Of a DNA stretch of 64,000 bases, positions 11,501-22,950 are shown piece by piece (positions within the stretch are counted from its first letter, which is position 1; each line of letters begins with the position of its first letter). Source of the DNA: Methylophaga sp. OBS3. GTDB lineage: Bacteria; Pseudomonadota; Gammaproteobacteria; Nitrosococcales; Methylophagaceae. The notes under the pieces are model-generated. The model was given only the letters and a program-made list of their open reading frames with translations. It was not told where the DNA came from and searched no databases. Made by a program: the position numbers and the translations under genes. The DNA is taken from assembly GCF_026319325.1 (NCBI RefSeq), contig NZ_JAPDMU010000006.1, forward strand, positions 1-64,000, in the 5' to 3' direction.

Positions 11501-13709
11501 TGAACATACCCGCATCGTCTTGGCTCAAGATCAGGTAATCACCATCGAAGTCGCGAATTGACAACAGCAGTGTAAAGTCGATGCCTTCAACGAAACCATT
11601 TGGCTCGCCATTTTCATCAAGAGTAATGAGGTTGAAGTTAGCTTCAGCACCTTCACCTGCAACGTGATCTAACTGATCATTAAGTGTAAAGATCCACTCA
11701 CCATCGCTTGTAACTTCAAGCGTGAATACTTCACGTGCATCATCACCTTCGCCTGCAGTTGCAACCAGAATAGAGCTACTACCATCAGTAATAACTTCAT
11801 AAGTAACCGCTTCACCTTTCGATGACAGGGTAGGCAAAGAAGCCATAGCAGCTTCATATTGGGCTTGTACAAATGGGTTTTCTGAAGGTTGTAATAATGC
11901 AAACTCACCAGGACCATCAGCACCCATATTAACCAGTGAGTTCAAGTCACCAGTCAAGGTATTCATGCTGGCAGTGGTATCCGTTACGTTACCCAATGAA
12001 TCCCATTCTGCATCAATTGGCTGACCATTTAAGGTCACACCAGAAACACTCAGGCTTGAGTCAGCGAAATCATCACCGACATTCATTTGACCAAAACCGA
12101 TGGTAACTTCACCATCCGCTGGTACTTCGTAGGTAAATGGGTTTGGTTGTAACGCATTACCGTTACTATCTGCTAATTCAAATACTTCACCATTAATTAC
12201 AACAAAAGCAAAGTCGTTATATTCGCCCCCATCATTGTCGTCAAAAGACCATGAGAAGCTGATAATATCGCCAGCTGAAGCTGTGATAGTAGTCTGGGTG
12301 GCTGAGCCATTATCAGCGCCACCAGTACCTGGCGTATTGCTTTCAGCAGCAGCATCTAATGCACCTGCTGGAAGGCCTAAGAAGCTTTCAATGTCTGACT
12401 GTGTTGCATCTGAGTCTTCAGAAGTAACAGTGAAGCCTGTGAGGTTACCATCAGACAAGTTGCCATTGTCGAATGATAAAGCACCTTCTTGTACAACACC
12501 TTCAAAAGATGACGGACCTTCTTGATCTTCGCCACCAGCACGTACAGGGCTGTCATCATCAACATTAAGTTGTAATGTACCGGTTGCACTATCACCATCA
12601 AAGTCAGTAATAGTGAAGCCTAAGTTGATAAACAGATTGTTTTCAAAGACAAACTCACCGTTTTCATAATCTGGGCTTGCATGGTCAAACTGAGCAAAAA
12701 TACCAACGAGGAATTCACCGCCAGTTGCAGTCGGTGTTAATTGAATAGTGAAAACGACTTGTGCGCCATCACCTTCGCCTTCACCACAACCACCTTGACC
12801 TGGACCATCACCAAAACCGTTACCAATGTAACCAATAACGGTCAGACCATCTGCAGATACCCAGTATTGAACTTGCTGACCTTGTGAGGTAACTGGATTA
12901 CCGTCTGCATCAGTAACATTTGTGCCTGAAGTCACATTAAAGACGATCGGTGAAGTTAAATTAGGGCCGTTGCTACCAAAGTTAGCAACTAAGTTACCAC
13001 CTAGGAAGTAGCCATCCGGAGAACCGACATCATCACCGATTTCTGTACGCTCGTCACCAACACCAGCTGGAGATTCAAAGCGGAAACCGTAGAGACCGAT
13101 ACTTTCTAAATAATCTTGGAATTCGTCACTGACATTACTTAAATCAACTTCGCCATCAGTAACTAAATCATCTTCGTCTAACAGAACTTCTGTCAGGCCT
13201 GCAGTAGGAATACCATCAACTTCAAGATCATTGAGGTCTTCTTCATTTTGAAGAAATGCTTGACCAGGACCAGTGGTGTCAAAACCACTTTCTGGCGTAA
13301 CTTCTGGGTTTAGGTAATCGCGTACAACAAAGTCATGGCCACCTTCACTACCTTCACCAGCACCGGCACCCGCTGCGGTTGCTTCACCAGCGACTGTTGG
13401 ATCTTCACCATCCAATAAGGCTTGTTGAATTGCGGCGATGTCATCAGTAACTTCGACAGGTTGCGTGGTTTCAGCTGTTGAAACACTTGGATCAAATGCA
13501 TCAAGGTCTAAAACAGCTTGGGTGCTGCGTCCCATATCCATTGTACTGCCATCTAGAAACTCAACTTGGACTGCAGCAGCTGCGCCAGTTGTGATCAGAT
13601 CGTTTTGATATACCTTGTCGCCTACTTGGAGTGTGCGAATAGTACCGTCGGTAGATGTTGCAGTTGCTGTTCCAACAAGCGCCTTAATAATGCCAATTTC
13701 TGTAGCCAC
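2571..13709 (-). CDS. Giant LapA-like RTX adhesin with T1SS-143 repeats, DUF4114 and VWA domains (3712 aa)
   Basis: A complete type I-secreted adhesin. It starts at GTG 13707-13709 with AAGGA about 8 nt upstream. Residues 1-130 are a LapA-type retention module with the LapG-type site TAAG at 111-114. The body is a long series of Asp/Gly-rich T1SS-143/Ig-like repeats, including near-identical 140-residue units (9772-11031) and 113-residue units (6148-6826). A DUF4114-like Ca-binding domain (key words GFFIIPDG and NQNWEDIINGDNDHND) lies near residues 1760-1910. A VWA domain follows at about 3125-3300, with MIDAS DESGS (D3133), GGTNYE and MTDGD (near 3234). RTX nonapeptides (GGDGDDVIFGD; GGAGDDILIGGLGAD) and a T1SS C-terminal target region end the protein. 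The family mediates c-di-GMP-controlled surface attachment. The lap secretion and protease genes are not in this window. Confidence 0.93.
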   Translation of the reverse strand: MATEIGIIKALVGTATATSTDGTIRTLQVGDKVYQNDLITTGAAAAVQVEFLDGSTMDMGRSTQAVLDLDAFDPSVSTAETTQPVEVTDDIAAIQQALLDGEDPTVAGEATAAGAGAGEGSEGGHDFVVRDYLNPEVTPESGFDTTGPGQAFLQNEEDLNDLEVDGIPTAGLTEVLLDEDDLVTDGEVDLSNVSDEFQDYLESIGLYGFRFESPAGVGDERTEIGDDVGSPDGYFLGGNLVANFGSNGPNLTSPIVFNVTSGTNVTDADGNPVTSQGQQVQYWVSADGLTVIGYIGNGFGDGPGQGGCGEGEGDGAQVVFTIQLTPTATGGEFLVGIFAQFDHASPDYENGEFVFENNLFINLGFTITDFDGDSATGTLQLNVDDDSPVRAGGEDQEGPSSFEGVVQEGALSFDNGNLSDGNLTGFTVTSEDSDATQSDIESFLGLPAGALDAAAESNTPGTGGADNGSATQTTITASAGDIISFSWSFDDNDGGEYNDFAFVVINGEVFELADSNGNALQPNPFTYEVPADGEVTIGFGQMNVGDDFADSSLSVSGVTLNGQPIDAEWDSLGNVTDTTASMNTLTGDLNSLVNMGADGPGEFALLQPSENPFVQAQYEAAMASLPTLSSKGEAVTYEVITDGSSSILVATAGEGDDAREVFTLEVTSDGEWIFTLNDQLDHVAGEGAEANFNLITLDENGEPNGFVEGIDFTLLLSIRDFDGDYLILSQDDAGMFTIRIQDDIPVVGDNSADLDDGALPGGTPSAGGETTVSGTIDASVGSDEEAEFSFAPMDGKTGMAGTEMVTYELVDGVLTATITGGDRDGQVLFTATLDPETGDYTVELLTNVLHESLDGLEGDNTENNAEIDLTFSVKDADGDTVNGSLIINVKDDVPTIPKATTNSIQETDVDNNGFDVKSVSGQLLFNEGADGAEVTSVTISNTADFRDLTSDGEEVVVADSSNPNEVVVNSIDGDPVFKLTVNPDGTYTFTQYRELDHVGRDEALIKLGFKFIVTDGDGDSAEGSLIISVKDDVPTIDKATTNSIQETDVDNNGFDVKSIHGQLLFNPGADGAEVTAVNIANSVDFQGLTSDGEEVVVADSSNPNEVVVNSVDGDPVFKLTVNPDGTYTFTQYRELDHVGRDEALIKLGFNFTVTDGDGDTADGILVISVKDDVPTIDKATTNTIKETDIDNNGFDVKSVNGQLLFNPGADGAEVTAVNITNSVDFQGLTSGGETVVVADSSNPNEVVVTTEGGETVFTLTVNPDGTYTFTQYRELDHVGRDEALIKLGFEFTVTDGDGDTADGILVIGVEDDVPVFTQDSGITITHDESAGAQDEAQQMSPMEIFFKILGGANPLDLNDDGRELFTQHFGDGQMLGVSVKADTSGITYNAGADGIGNVALTDAAGNNFDGTATGMHTSADGQPIYLYSLSGALVAAVAQQLADLGINVDLGDFDLFGDNIVIGLTNDDGLDQYSSIADMLADAAFLVGLIEGSAGDGSDDLLALIQLKALQHGDTDSHNESISLDMIHISITDGDGDTITSESTIELVFTDDGPTLDVNAVNNAIGQLAMTLDETVGADRAAEGETVNGNNDDVEGALAQVTTTVEGGLTNLFTVTGSVGADGPGTLEGTLSLQLSSDGLATTLEATDGGLISLYNVDGVIVGRDEQGDDVFTIEIIDVNGELQLQTTLLEAIKHNDTNSFDEALALLTKKGSLKLEYEVTRTDADGDSVTEKDSIVLSNKNKSAINFEDDGPAVMATQPAVSVTIEVTNEGGDAGYNNTYGYYIKGENGEPLTGEIIWANVKHNESDEVTIDADPADIGFFIIPDGFNLNEALENGAEVSFEQDTDGNWVVLLDGQPLSGAGANVLFNDPSLNPNGYNAVEDNSEAGNQNWEDIINGDNDHNDVNINVVITRVGQLVVDETYIGEAGATATLNLADSFTVDYGSDGGEGISYSFEVDSSVETGLVDTLSGKPVELRVNDEGEVEGFISSDDGQDYVVFTVSVDSEGNVTLTQLRSVEHDDPTDHDEADSPATINEGALSLNGTATDGDGDEATAGIDLGSLIGFKDDGPSIGEQAQGNVDEGQTTTGTLVFDAGQDGGGVSHINGVALVFGEDGYSQEIELEHGTIKVKANGEYSYSVEDSSVTQNEVENFSFTVTDGDGDTAQGNVAINIANVQVDVVITLNGVEVDEGTGQQIISAKLDNPVTGSPLVITLSNGVTITIPVGSDEGISEPFDIQGDDPYIDNESYEVTVTGVTGGDFANIDSDDTATVTINDTIDTVTVKLTATESTSEDGGVIRYTATIEDAEGNPVATNKGVTVELENGETITIPAGQSSGYVDVDVDQDDVYLGNDDITTAIEDVTETDAGTQGAFEKLTFSDAEVSTEITDDNDAVIVKLTATESTSEDGGLITYKASLVDANGNPVTTNNAITVILENGEEIIIEADSSEGTIDVPVNRDDVFVEDDEITNAIDSVTEDNAGTDGAFENLQADTTEVSTTINDDVDTVTATLTATPSELSEEGGTITYKVTLTGGPGDIDPNTPVTFTLANNGPDGQPITITINAGALSGQVDVEYTAEQLEGLSSLNNAISTVSGDEQYENLQPAGETSVGVDTTPVISNLTPKAQGGDVSVDEDDLSADRGAGESAGSDGSDSTTAQGSFNVSAADGIGNLTVGGFAVITNGVFVAGSYTTPLGNTLSFTGYNPATGEVTYEYTLNDNTLNHGPNDNGQNSVFEDFAVELTDVDGDPASDTLSVQIVDDVPEIEPESFGTITDGSSSNGISLESLFGADGAGDIAFDSSLDGMNVLQGGEQVFFNGEELSWKLEGDVLTAKTGSGVEAIKVTLNDADGTYDIEVADGTFYLAGDEQTFDIGDLSGSNADAWVAQTDGIDTLIISEGTSTNTSNAGGTGYVGAGSNWISSGESTSFYFYDNIDAPTGGISGQTNLDNALSSSVVAGVSSFDISVNTQGGTATTIEMQFTAVDGTTGTLSVEVGSNNPNGPFKIEVNASDINWDNGAEGLAIGSFEFLGGDVDYRVGGDLVIKEISPSDIDLDLPVNITDADGDTSEGNITGTITSEGVEAEQALTEIPDELYVGNNGDNTNTTDGGNDVLIGDIGGRDQQYSPGKNYSIALIADESGSMDGFRNGLLKDALESFVNDLANHDGVINIALIGFAQGASLEISVSDLANNPDGLDALLAEIDDLAASGGTNYEAAFDEAVEWFGEQPSGHEFITYFMTDGDPTYSNGGSHGSGNSTQYEDLYDAVQAFQALSNISEVNAIGIGDGVNTDYLRFFDNTNQTGTGSENFGSTTTRLADFYGTNDQLETGWTRSGDPDSQVGTLYGDFLTIRDARGGSSNNAATVLSSNVFAVALTGSEFTFEYRTYYSNSVDEFVWTLQKQNTNGSWTTVETEALARGDGDWNRVTSDPLDAGNYRVVYWVKDNSDGSWSSEMDIDNIELRVPNDVSGPVGEPQIINSADELTAQLQEGNTTEGPVDLGDDVLEGGDGDDVIFGDTLYTDGLTWTNGDTGEEFTAGHGLGYEGLVEYLTWSELYGDGTPPTDEQIMAYIRDNYELLINPNPSQAEIDAAGDNIIIGGAGDDILIGGLGADIFTWNEGDEGSEGSPAVDTVVNFNASEGDVLELSDLLDSDGSKTIDSTNLDDYLVATFDGDKTTIDVYTNGDAQSGSGQSTQSIVVNGDQTDLNALLNSGNLNVDNS
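6148..6826 (-). repeat. 113-residue Ig-like tandem repeats inside adhesin
   Basis: The coding phrase VKLTATESTSEDGG recurs 339 bp apart (anchors at 6826 and 6487 on the plus strand), with a more diverged copy (ATLTATPSELSEEGG) about 343 bp further on. Each unit carries an ENGE(T/E)I(T/I)I strand and ends in TEITDD- or TTINDD-type linkers, as in Calx-beta/Ig-like adhesin modules. Confidence 0.7.
9772..11031 (-). repeat. Three tandem 420-bp repeats in adhesin gene
   Basis: Anchor sequences at 9772, 10192, 10612 and 11032 are exactly 420 bp apart, giving three in-frame 140-residue units. Each has KATTN(S/T)I(Q/K)ETD, DNNGFDVKS, GQLLFN and TYTFTQYRELDHVGRDEA. The near identity implies recent duplication or gene conversion, and copy number may vary between strains or collapse in short-read assemblies. 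Confidence 0.9.
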
Positions 13710-13802
13710 GTTATGGTTCCTTGTAATGTCAGTCCTGAATGAATAGGGGATCTATTTCATTTTGTGAGGCTGATTGTGCAAGTAAGCAAGTGGCGTGAGA
13801 AC

Positions 13803-13872
13803 TGTACTAAAGTACTAATTGGAAAAATTTTCTATGAAAATCACAAACTTAATATAGGAATTTTTCCTATAT
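13803..13872 (-). promoter_or_regulatory. Probable operator pair upstream of complete giant adhesin
   Basis: TGTACTAAAGTACTAATT at 13803-13820 matches the copy at 1367-1384 except in a three-base core. The perfect palindrome ATATAGGAA-TTT-TTCCTATAT (13852-13872) corresponds to the one at 1417-1431. Distances to the start codon are 93 and 143 nt. The surrounding gap (13710-14027, 318 bp) is AT-rich and holds no convincing gene. No clear -35/-10 pair was identified. Confidence 0.5.
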
Positions 13873-14027
13873 GCAATCGATATATCCTTTTGGAAACAGC
13901 GAGTTACAGGCTCCCAAAATGCGAAAAAAAATACCGTGAAAAATATCTGTTTTTGTTCAAATATTTATCAAAAAACAGTTTCTAGGGATATATTTTGAGA
14001 AAATTGCGGCTTAGTAAAGGTAAATCA

Positions 14028-14440
14028 CTACAGCGATGAGGCTGCAAAACGATTTAACATCTCAGCAACCAAACGTCTCGGCAGCCAGGCCTCACCATCA
14101 TAAACAGCATGGATAGCTTTACTCAGAACATCGCGTTGGCTTGGTGTAATGTAGCCGCGTGCAGAAAAGCCTGTTTGTGAGAGCATGTCGAAATCAGGTG
14201 TTTCGGAAGTCAGGATTAAAGTTTGCGCTCGGTTATGTTGTTTAGCCAAAAAAGAGCAAACCACATCAGCCTGTAAATCTTCGTTGTCTTGATCTAGGAC
14301 GACGACATCAGCATCTAAACTAATGATGTCTTCCAGAGCTTGATTAAGGTTTGTTGCAGCCAGAGTGACGATCTGTAAATCATCAGCTTCAGTCAAATCA
14401 CAGCCCGCTAACGTTGTCTCACCCAACACTGCAACTTTAA

Positions 14441-14444
<4 letters not shown>
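14028..14444 (-). CDS. Degenerate receiver-domain protein lacking the LuxR-type HTH
   Basis: A 138-aa protein resembling the receiver half of NarL/FixJ-type response regulators. It has VAVLGETTL at strand 1, DADVVVLDQD at the phosphorylation strand, and RGYITPSQRDVLSKAIHAVYDGEAWLPRRL, the stretch that normally leads into the HTH. The acidic pair at strand 1 is missing and the conserved Lys after GYI is replaced, so phosphorylation is doubtful. The frame stops where the DNA-binding domain should begin. Its ATG overlaps the slmA stop by four bases (ATGA), so it is translated as the last gene of the operon. It may be a truncated regulator or a stand-alone pseudo-receiver; its role is unknown. 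Confidence 0.7.
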
Positions 14445-18463
<4,019 letters not shown>

Positions 18464-18464
<1 letters not shown>

Positions 18465-18919
18465 TAATGTCGGCCTGTATGACCAAAACCACCTGTGCCA
18501 CGTTCGCTAGCTGTAAACTCCTCAACCTGTTCAAAAGCGACTTGGGCGACTGGGACAAATACCATCTGAGCAATACGTTCACCAATTTGAATATCAAATG
18601 GTGTTTGACTACGATTCCAGCACGATACAAAGATTTGCCCTTGATAATCACTATCAATTAAACCAACAAGATTACCCAGTACAATACCGTGCTTGTGACC
18701 TAAACCTGAGCGAGGTAATAAAACTGCGGCTAGAGAAGGGTCATCAATGTGGATAGCGAGTCCCGTTGGAATAAGCGTTGTTTCACCTGGCTGTAAGGTG
18801 ATATTTTCCTCGAGACAAGCTCTCAAATCTAATCCCGCAGAACCATCGGTTGCGTAATTAGGTAATTCGATGCTGTCACCCAAACGTGGATCAAGCAGTT
18901 TTAACTGTATTTTTTGCAT
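18464..18919 (-). CDS. dut: dUTP diphosphatase Dut
   Basis: A 151-aa trimeric dUTPase that hydrolyses dUTP to dUMP and pyrophosphate, keeping uracil out of DNA and supplying dTMP synthesis. Family motifs are in order: [33 protein letters not shown] and [10 protein letters not shown] (the C-terminal P-loop-like arm). The ATG lies inside the 3' end of coaBC (29-bp overlap), implying coupling. Length matches E. coli Dut. Confidence 0.97.
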
Positions 18920-20120
18920 AGTAATGTTCGATTATTAAAGTCACTAAATCTCGGGCCAATTGGGCTTTAGGCCCAACCGGTAATATTTTTTCACCACCTT
19001 GCCAAAACACCTGCAAGGCATTGGTATCAGCACCAAAAACTTGGCCATCAGCCACGCTATTGGCAGCAATCATATCTAGTTTTTTTGCTACACGCTTTTG
19101 CTGAGCATAATCAGCAACGGATTGTGTTTCTGCTGCAAAACCAACCACCATATTTGGTCTTGCTAGCATCGCTGCAATCTCACTAATAATATCGGCATTA
19201 GCTACCAATTGCAGATGCAAATTTTCATCCAGATTTTTCTTCATTTTTTGGCTGGCAGGGGTTGCAACACGATAATCCGCAACGGCCGCACAACCAATGA
19301 AAATGTCGCTACCGGCGGCTATACGCAAACTGTGTTCATGCATCTCGAGTGCAGTTTGCACGTTAATACGTTTCACCTTTGTAGGTGTCGATAAATTCAC
19401 AGGTCCACTTATAAGTGTCACCTCAGCGCCAGCTTCAACACAGGCTTGTGCTAATGCAAAGCCCATTTTTCCTGAACTACGGTTACCGATAAATCGTACA
19501 GGGTCGATTGGCTCATGGGTTGGCCCAGCGGTAATCACAATGTGTTTACCTTGTAATCTAGCTGGCACCAAATAGCGTGCAAGCTCAGAAATGATCATTT
19601 GTGGCTCTAAAAGCCTGCCTTCGCCCACTTCACCGCAAGCTTGATCACCACTATCTGGCCCTAACACCACCACACCTCGCTGTTTCAGCACCTCAAGGTT
19701 GGTTTGTGTCACCGTGTTCGACCACATTTTGTTATTCATGGCAGGCGCAATAGCCAATGGTGCTTCACTCGCTAAAATAGTCGCTGTCAAAATATCATCT
19801 GCCCGTCCCTGAACCAGTCTGGCTAAGGTATCGGCGCTAGCCGGTGCAACCAAGATCCAATCAGCCCAACGCGCAAGGGCAATATGCCCCATTGTCGACT
19901 CTTCAACGGCATCCAATAAATTTATGGCAACCGGAAAACCACTCAAGGTTTGCAAAGTCAGTGGCGTTATAAATTGGCATGCACCTTCAGTCATCATGAC
20001 TCGCACTTGAGCACCACAATCTTGCAACCGACGTACTAAGTCTGCTGCTTTATAGGCAGCAATACTACCGGTGACACCGAGGAGAATTCGCTTACCGTTT
20101 AATGCTGAGATGTCATTCAT
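18891..20120 (-). CDS. coaBC: Bifunctional phosphopantothenoylcysteine decarboxylase/synthetase CoaBC (Dfp)
   Basis: A 409-aa CoA-biosynthesis enzyme. The N-terminal FMN decarboxylase domain (CoaC) has [23 protein letters not shown] and the substrate-recognition clamp region [12 protein letters not shown]. The C-terminal CTP-dependent synthetase (CoaB) starts near [25 protein letters not shown]. The frame could begin at a TTG four codons earlier, but ATG 20118-20120 is preferred because it overlaps the yihY stop in an ATGAATGA arrangement and matches the family N-terminus. Confidence 0.96.
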   Translation of the reverse strand: MNDISALNGKRILLGVTGSIAAYKAADLVRRLQDCGAQVRVMMTEGACQFITPLTLQTLSGFPVAINLLDAVEESTMGHIALARWADWILVAPASADTLARLVQGRADDILTATILASEAPLAIAPAMNNKMWSNTVTQTNLEVLKQRGVVVLGPDSGDQACGEVGEGRLLEPQMIISELARYLVPARLQGKHIVITAGPTHEPIDPVRFIGNRSSGKMGFALAQACVEAGAEVTLISGPVNLSTPTKVKRINVQTALEMHEHSLRIAAGSDIFIGCAAVADYRVATPASQKMKKNLDENLHLQLVANADIISEIAAMLARPNMVVGFAAETQSVADYAQQKRVAKKLDMIAANSVADGQVFGADTNALQVFWQGGEKILPVGPKAQLARDLVTLIIEHYYAKNTVKTA

Positions 20121-21459
20121 TTGGTTGTCCAACAGCCAAGTCTCGTAAAGTCATATTGGCTAATACTTGCTCTTCGGCAGAACGTAATTCTGACAAAACA
20201 TGTTCAATTCGCGGCGTGACACGGTGTCGAAGCGGTAACAAATCTCGCTCTTCAGCGCTTCGTAAACAATCGATTATTTGCTGTACTTTGATCGTAGATA
20301 AATCTCGGCCCGGTACAAAACTCGTTTCCTGTCCGGCGACCTCGGTTAATAAACCATCTTGCTCCAACATCGTCAGAATTTCCTGCACACTGCTGGCATT
20401 CAATGAAGTATGGTCTTCTAATTCTGGCAAAGTTAGGGGTGGCTTTTCTTGGCAAAAACGGCGAGCAATTTCGGTCATCAGCCAAAGCCCCTCTTTCACT
20501 CTTAAGCGTGGGCTTAAACGTTGCGACCTACCGCCCATCTGTACCAGTTTGGGATGCTGAAGGTAAAAGGCAACTTGTGAACCTATCAATAAGATAAACC
20601 ACGCCAAATACACCCAAATCATGAAAAAGAACAAAATCGCAAAGCTCGAGTAAATCGCTGTGTAATTACTCGACGAAGCAACAAAACTGGCAAATAACGT
20701 GCCCAAGGTCACCCATAGAATGCCGGCAACCGTAGCGCCAGTAAATGCCGCACCGATCTTAACGCGCGTATTCGGAATAAACGTATACAAAAAGGTAAAC
20801 GCCAAAATGATCATGAAATAAGGTAATAACTTACTTAAGACCAATAAAAACGTACCAAAAGGCTCGATCGACTGAAGCTTAGCAACCACATCATTATCCA
20901 GTGCCGCACCAGTAATCCCTAGAGCAGAAAACACCAAAACTGGACCAATCATGACCACACTAAGGTAGTCGGTAAAACGTCTCGCTAAAGTACGTGGTCG
21001 CTTAACACGCCAGACAAAATTAAAGGCACTTTCCACTTTTTGAATTAGCGCGATGATAGTGTAAAACAGCATCGCCAAACCCAACGAACCTAATACGCCA
21101 ACTTTAATATTTTCAACAAAGCCAATAATGTTAACCGTCAGTTCCTGACCTTTGGCACCTAAGGGTTCAAGCATACCGATGAGAAATGGTTCGATCTGAT
21201 TATGAACGCCAAAGGCTTTTAATACTGAAAAGGCGACGGCAATAAGTGGAACCAATGACAATAAAGTTGTAAACACCAAGCTCATTGCCCGCAAACTTAA
21301 ATTTCCGGTACGTAGCTCATTTGCCATGATGTATGCGACACGAAGCAAATGCAGCAATGTGCGTTTTACCTGACTACCTTGCTCAGAAGCTTCCTGCCAT
21401 AAAGTTTTGGTAAAAAAGGTATGTGTTTGTTGCCCGTAATGACGTGCTCTTGTCAGCAT
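20113..21459 (-). CDS. yihY: YihY/BrkB family inner-membrane protein with C-terminal helical/winged-helix region
   Basis: A 448-aa protein. Residues of about 45-310 form the YihY/BrkB (formerly called RNase BN) membrane domain of around six helices, with SLRAMSLVFTTLLSLVPLIAV, an internal FNFVWRVKRPR motif and SSNYTAIYSSFAILFFFMIWVYLAW. A soluble tail of about 130 residues (LTLPELEDHTSLNASSVQEILTMLEQDGLLT) looks like a winged-helix-type module, common in longer proteobacterial members. The exact function is unknown; the RNase BN label is historical and not supported. Its stop overlaps the coaBC start by 8 bp. Confidence 0.9.
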   Translation of the reverse strand: MLTRARHYGQQTHTFFTKTLWQEASEQGSQVKRTLLHLLRVAYIMANELRTGNLSLRAMSLVFTTLLSLVPLIAVAFSVLKAFGVHNQIEPFLIGMLEPLGAKGQELTVNIIGFVENIKVGVLGSLGLAMLFYTIIALIQKVESAFNFVWRVKRPRTLARRFTDYLSVVMIGPVLVFSALGITGAALDNDVVAKLQSIEPFGTFLLVLSKLLPYFMIILAFTFLYTFIPNTRVKIGAAFTGATVAGILWVTLGTLFASFVASSSNYTAIYSSFAILFFFMIWVYLAWFILLIGSQVAFYLQHPKLVQMGGRSQRLSPRLRVKEGLWLMTEIARRFCQEKPPLTLPELEDHTSLNASSVQEILTMLEQDGLLTEVAGQETSFVPGRDLSTIKVQQIIDCLRSAEERDLLPLRHRVTPRIEHVLSELRSAEEQVLANMTLRDLAVGQPNE

Positions 21460-21469
21460 GGCCTATTCC

Positions 21470-22228
21470 TTAAACCGGGTTATCAATATCGATAAACTGC
21501 ACTGAAACAGGCCAGTTTGTAGCAATCGTATCACCAAGTGCTTTGACACCATACCGCTCAGTCGCGTGATGCCCTGCAGCGATGTAATGAATCCCCAACT
21601 CTCGGGCGAGATGGGTGGTCTGCTCTGAAATCTCACCACTCATAAAAGCATCCAAACCCAGCTCAGCAGCTTGCTGAATATAACCTTGCGCCGCGCCAGT
21701 ACACCAACCGATCGTGCTGATAGGTCGGTCATGGCCTGAAATAGTGAGGGCTGGACGGTCGAGCACCTGAGACACTTTTTCCGAAAAACTTTCTAAACTT
21801 ACCGGTGATGGCAGCGTGCCACATAAAGCAATGGCTGGATCACCGCTACCGCGAATGCGGCCATCAATCTCAATGCCCAATAATCTTGCTAGCTGCACAT
21901 TATTGCCAAGCTCAGGATGCGCATCTAACGGTAGGTGATAACCAATTAAGTTGATGTTATTGGCTAACAATTTCTTTAAACGTTGTTGTTTAATGCCTGT
22001 TACCGTTTGCGATTCACCACGCCAAAAATAACCATGGTGAACAATGATAGTGTCAGCCTCAACTGCTATCGCGGCATCAATGAGCGCCTGACAAGCAGTG
22101 ACTCCAGTGACGATTCGCTCGATATTTTCACTTCCCGCGACTTGTAAACCATTAGGGCTATAATCTTGATACCGTCCAGGCTCTAGCAAACCATCAAGAT
22201 AGGCGAGCAGTTCAGTTCGGGTTATCAT
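21470..22228 (-). CDS. Nif3-like dinuclear metal centre protein (YbgI/DUF34)
   Basis: A 252-aa Nif3/YbgI-family protein with metal-binding HHGYFW (near residue 64), GYHLPLDAHPELGNN (near 96) and the C-terminal HHATERYGV. Family members form hexameric rings with a two-metal site; proposed roles include GTP cyclohydrolase-like or toroid functions, none settled. The track-style first codon is TTG; the adjacent ATG 22226-22228 is chosen. First gene of the minus-strand operon running to 14028, 10 nt ahead of yihY, and divergent from the DUF4126 gene across about 50 bp that must hold both promoters. Confidence 0.9.
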   Translation of the reverse strand: MITRTELLAYLDGLLEPGRYQDYSPNGLQVAGSENIERIVTGVTACQALIDAAIAVEADTIIVHHGYFWRGESQTVTGIKQQRLKKLLANNINLIGYHLPLDAHPELGNNVQLARLLGIEIDGRIRGSGDPAIALCGTLPSPVSLESFSEKVSQVLDRPALTISGHDRPISTIGWCTGAAQGYIQQAAELGLDAFMSGEISEQTTHLARELGIHYIAAGHHATERYGVKALGDTIATNWPVSVQFIDIDNPV

Positions 22229-22281
22229 CAATCTATATTCCGTTTCAGCATAGACGTCACTATAACAAAGAGGAGGCGCAA

Positions 22282-22950
22282 ATGGACGCGGTCAGTGTAA
22301 TTGCCCTCAGTATGGGTATTGCTTGGGCTAGCGGTATTAATTTATACGCCGCTGTGTTTATGTTGGGTTTTCTCGCGAATGCTGGGCATATTGTATTGCC
22401 TGAAGATATGGTCGTGTTAAGTGACCCATTGGTCATGATGGCTGCCGCCACCTTATATTGCGTGGAATTTTTTGCCGATAAAGTACCAGGCGTCGATACA
22501 GGCTGGGATACTTTACATACGTTTATAAGAATTCCAGCAGGTGCAGTCCTTGCGGCTAGTGCTGTTGGTGATATTAGCCCTGCTGCCGAATTAGCTGCGG
22601 GCTTAATTGGTGGCACATTAGCTGCAGGTAGTCATGCCACCAAAGCTGGTAGTCGATTACTTATCAATACCTCACCCGAACCTTTCAGCAATTGGGGGGC
22701 ATCGATTAGTGAAGATTTGATGGTCATTGGCGGCTTATGGCTGGCTCTCAACCATCCTGTAGGCTTTTTAATTTTACTGGTTCTATTTATCGCTTTGATG
22801 ATCTGGCTGTTACCCAGGTTATGGCGTCTTATCAAACTGGTTTTTCGACAAATCGGCAGTTGGCTTGGTCTTTGTGAGCCACCCGAGAAACCTGATAAGC
22901 CCTCGGAACAAACGGTAGCCAGCCCACAACAAATACCCAAAACAGATTAA
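22282..22950 (+). CDS. DUF4126 family membrane protein
   Basis: A 222-aa protein with DUF4126 features: SMGIAWASGINLYAAVFMLG at the N-terminus, VEFFADKVPGVDTGWDTLHTFIRIPAGA, a Gly/Ala-rich segment AAGLIGGTLAAGSHATKAGSR, and a final helix (PVGFLILLVLFIALMIWLLP). About five or six membrane segments and a short cytoplasmic tail rich in Pro and Glu. Strong Shine-Dalgarno AGGAGG 6 nt before ATG. No function is known for the family. Its stop overlaps that of the convergent cheR. Confidence 0.85.
   Translation: MDAVSVIALSMGIAWASGINLYAAVFMLGFLANAGHIVLPEDMVVLSDPLVMMAAATLYCVEFFADKVPGVDTGWDTLHTFIRIPAGAVLAASAVGDISPAAELAAGLIGGTLAAGSHATKAGSRLLINTSPEPFSNWGASISEDLMVIGGLWLALNHPVGFLILLVLFIALMIWLLPRLWRLIKLVFRQIGSWLGLCEPPEKPDKPSEQTVASPQQIPKTD

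Noticed and set aside
2752..12525. Many plus-strand frames inside the giant adhesin gene
   Set aside because: They mirror the repetitive Asp/Thr/Gly codons of the adhesin and repeat with its units; low-complexity Ser/Thr proteins with no family.
13926..13979. AT-rich hairpin (CTGTTTTT with AAAAACAG) after the receiver gene, considered as a terminator
   Set aside because: The stem is almost all A-T with a long loop, too weak to call.
13764..13985. A 73-codon plus-strand frame in the adhesin promoter region
   Set aside because: It covers the conserved operator motifs, has no recognisable domain or ribosome site, and is AT-rich non-coding in character.
22260..22616. A 118-codon minus-strand frame opposite the DUF4126 gene
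   Set aside because: It is antisense to a gene with a strong ribosome site and clear family match.
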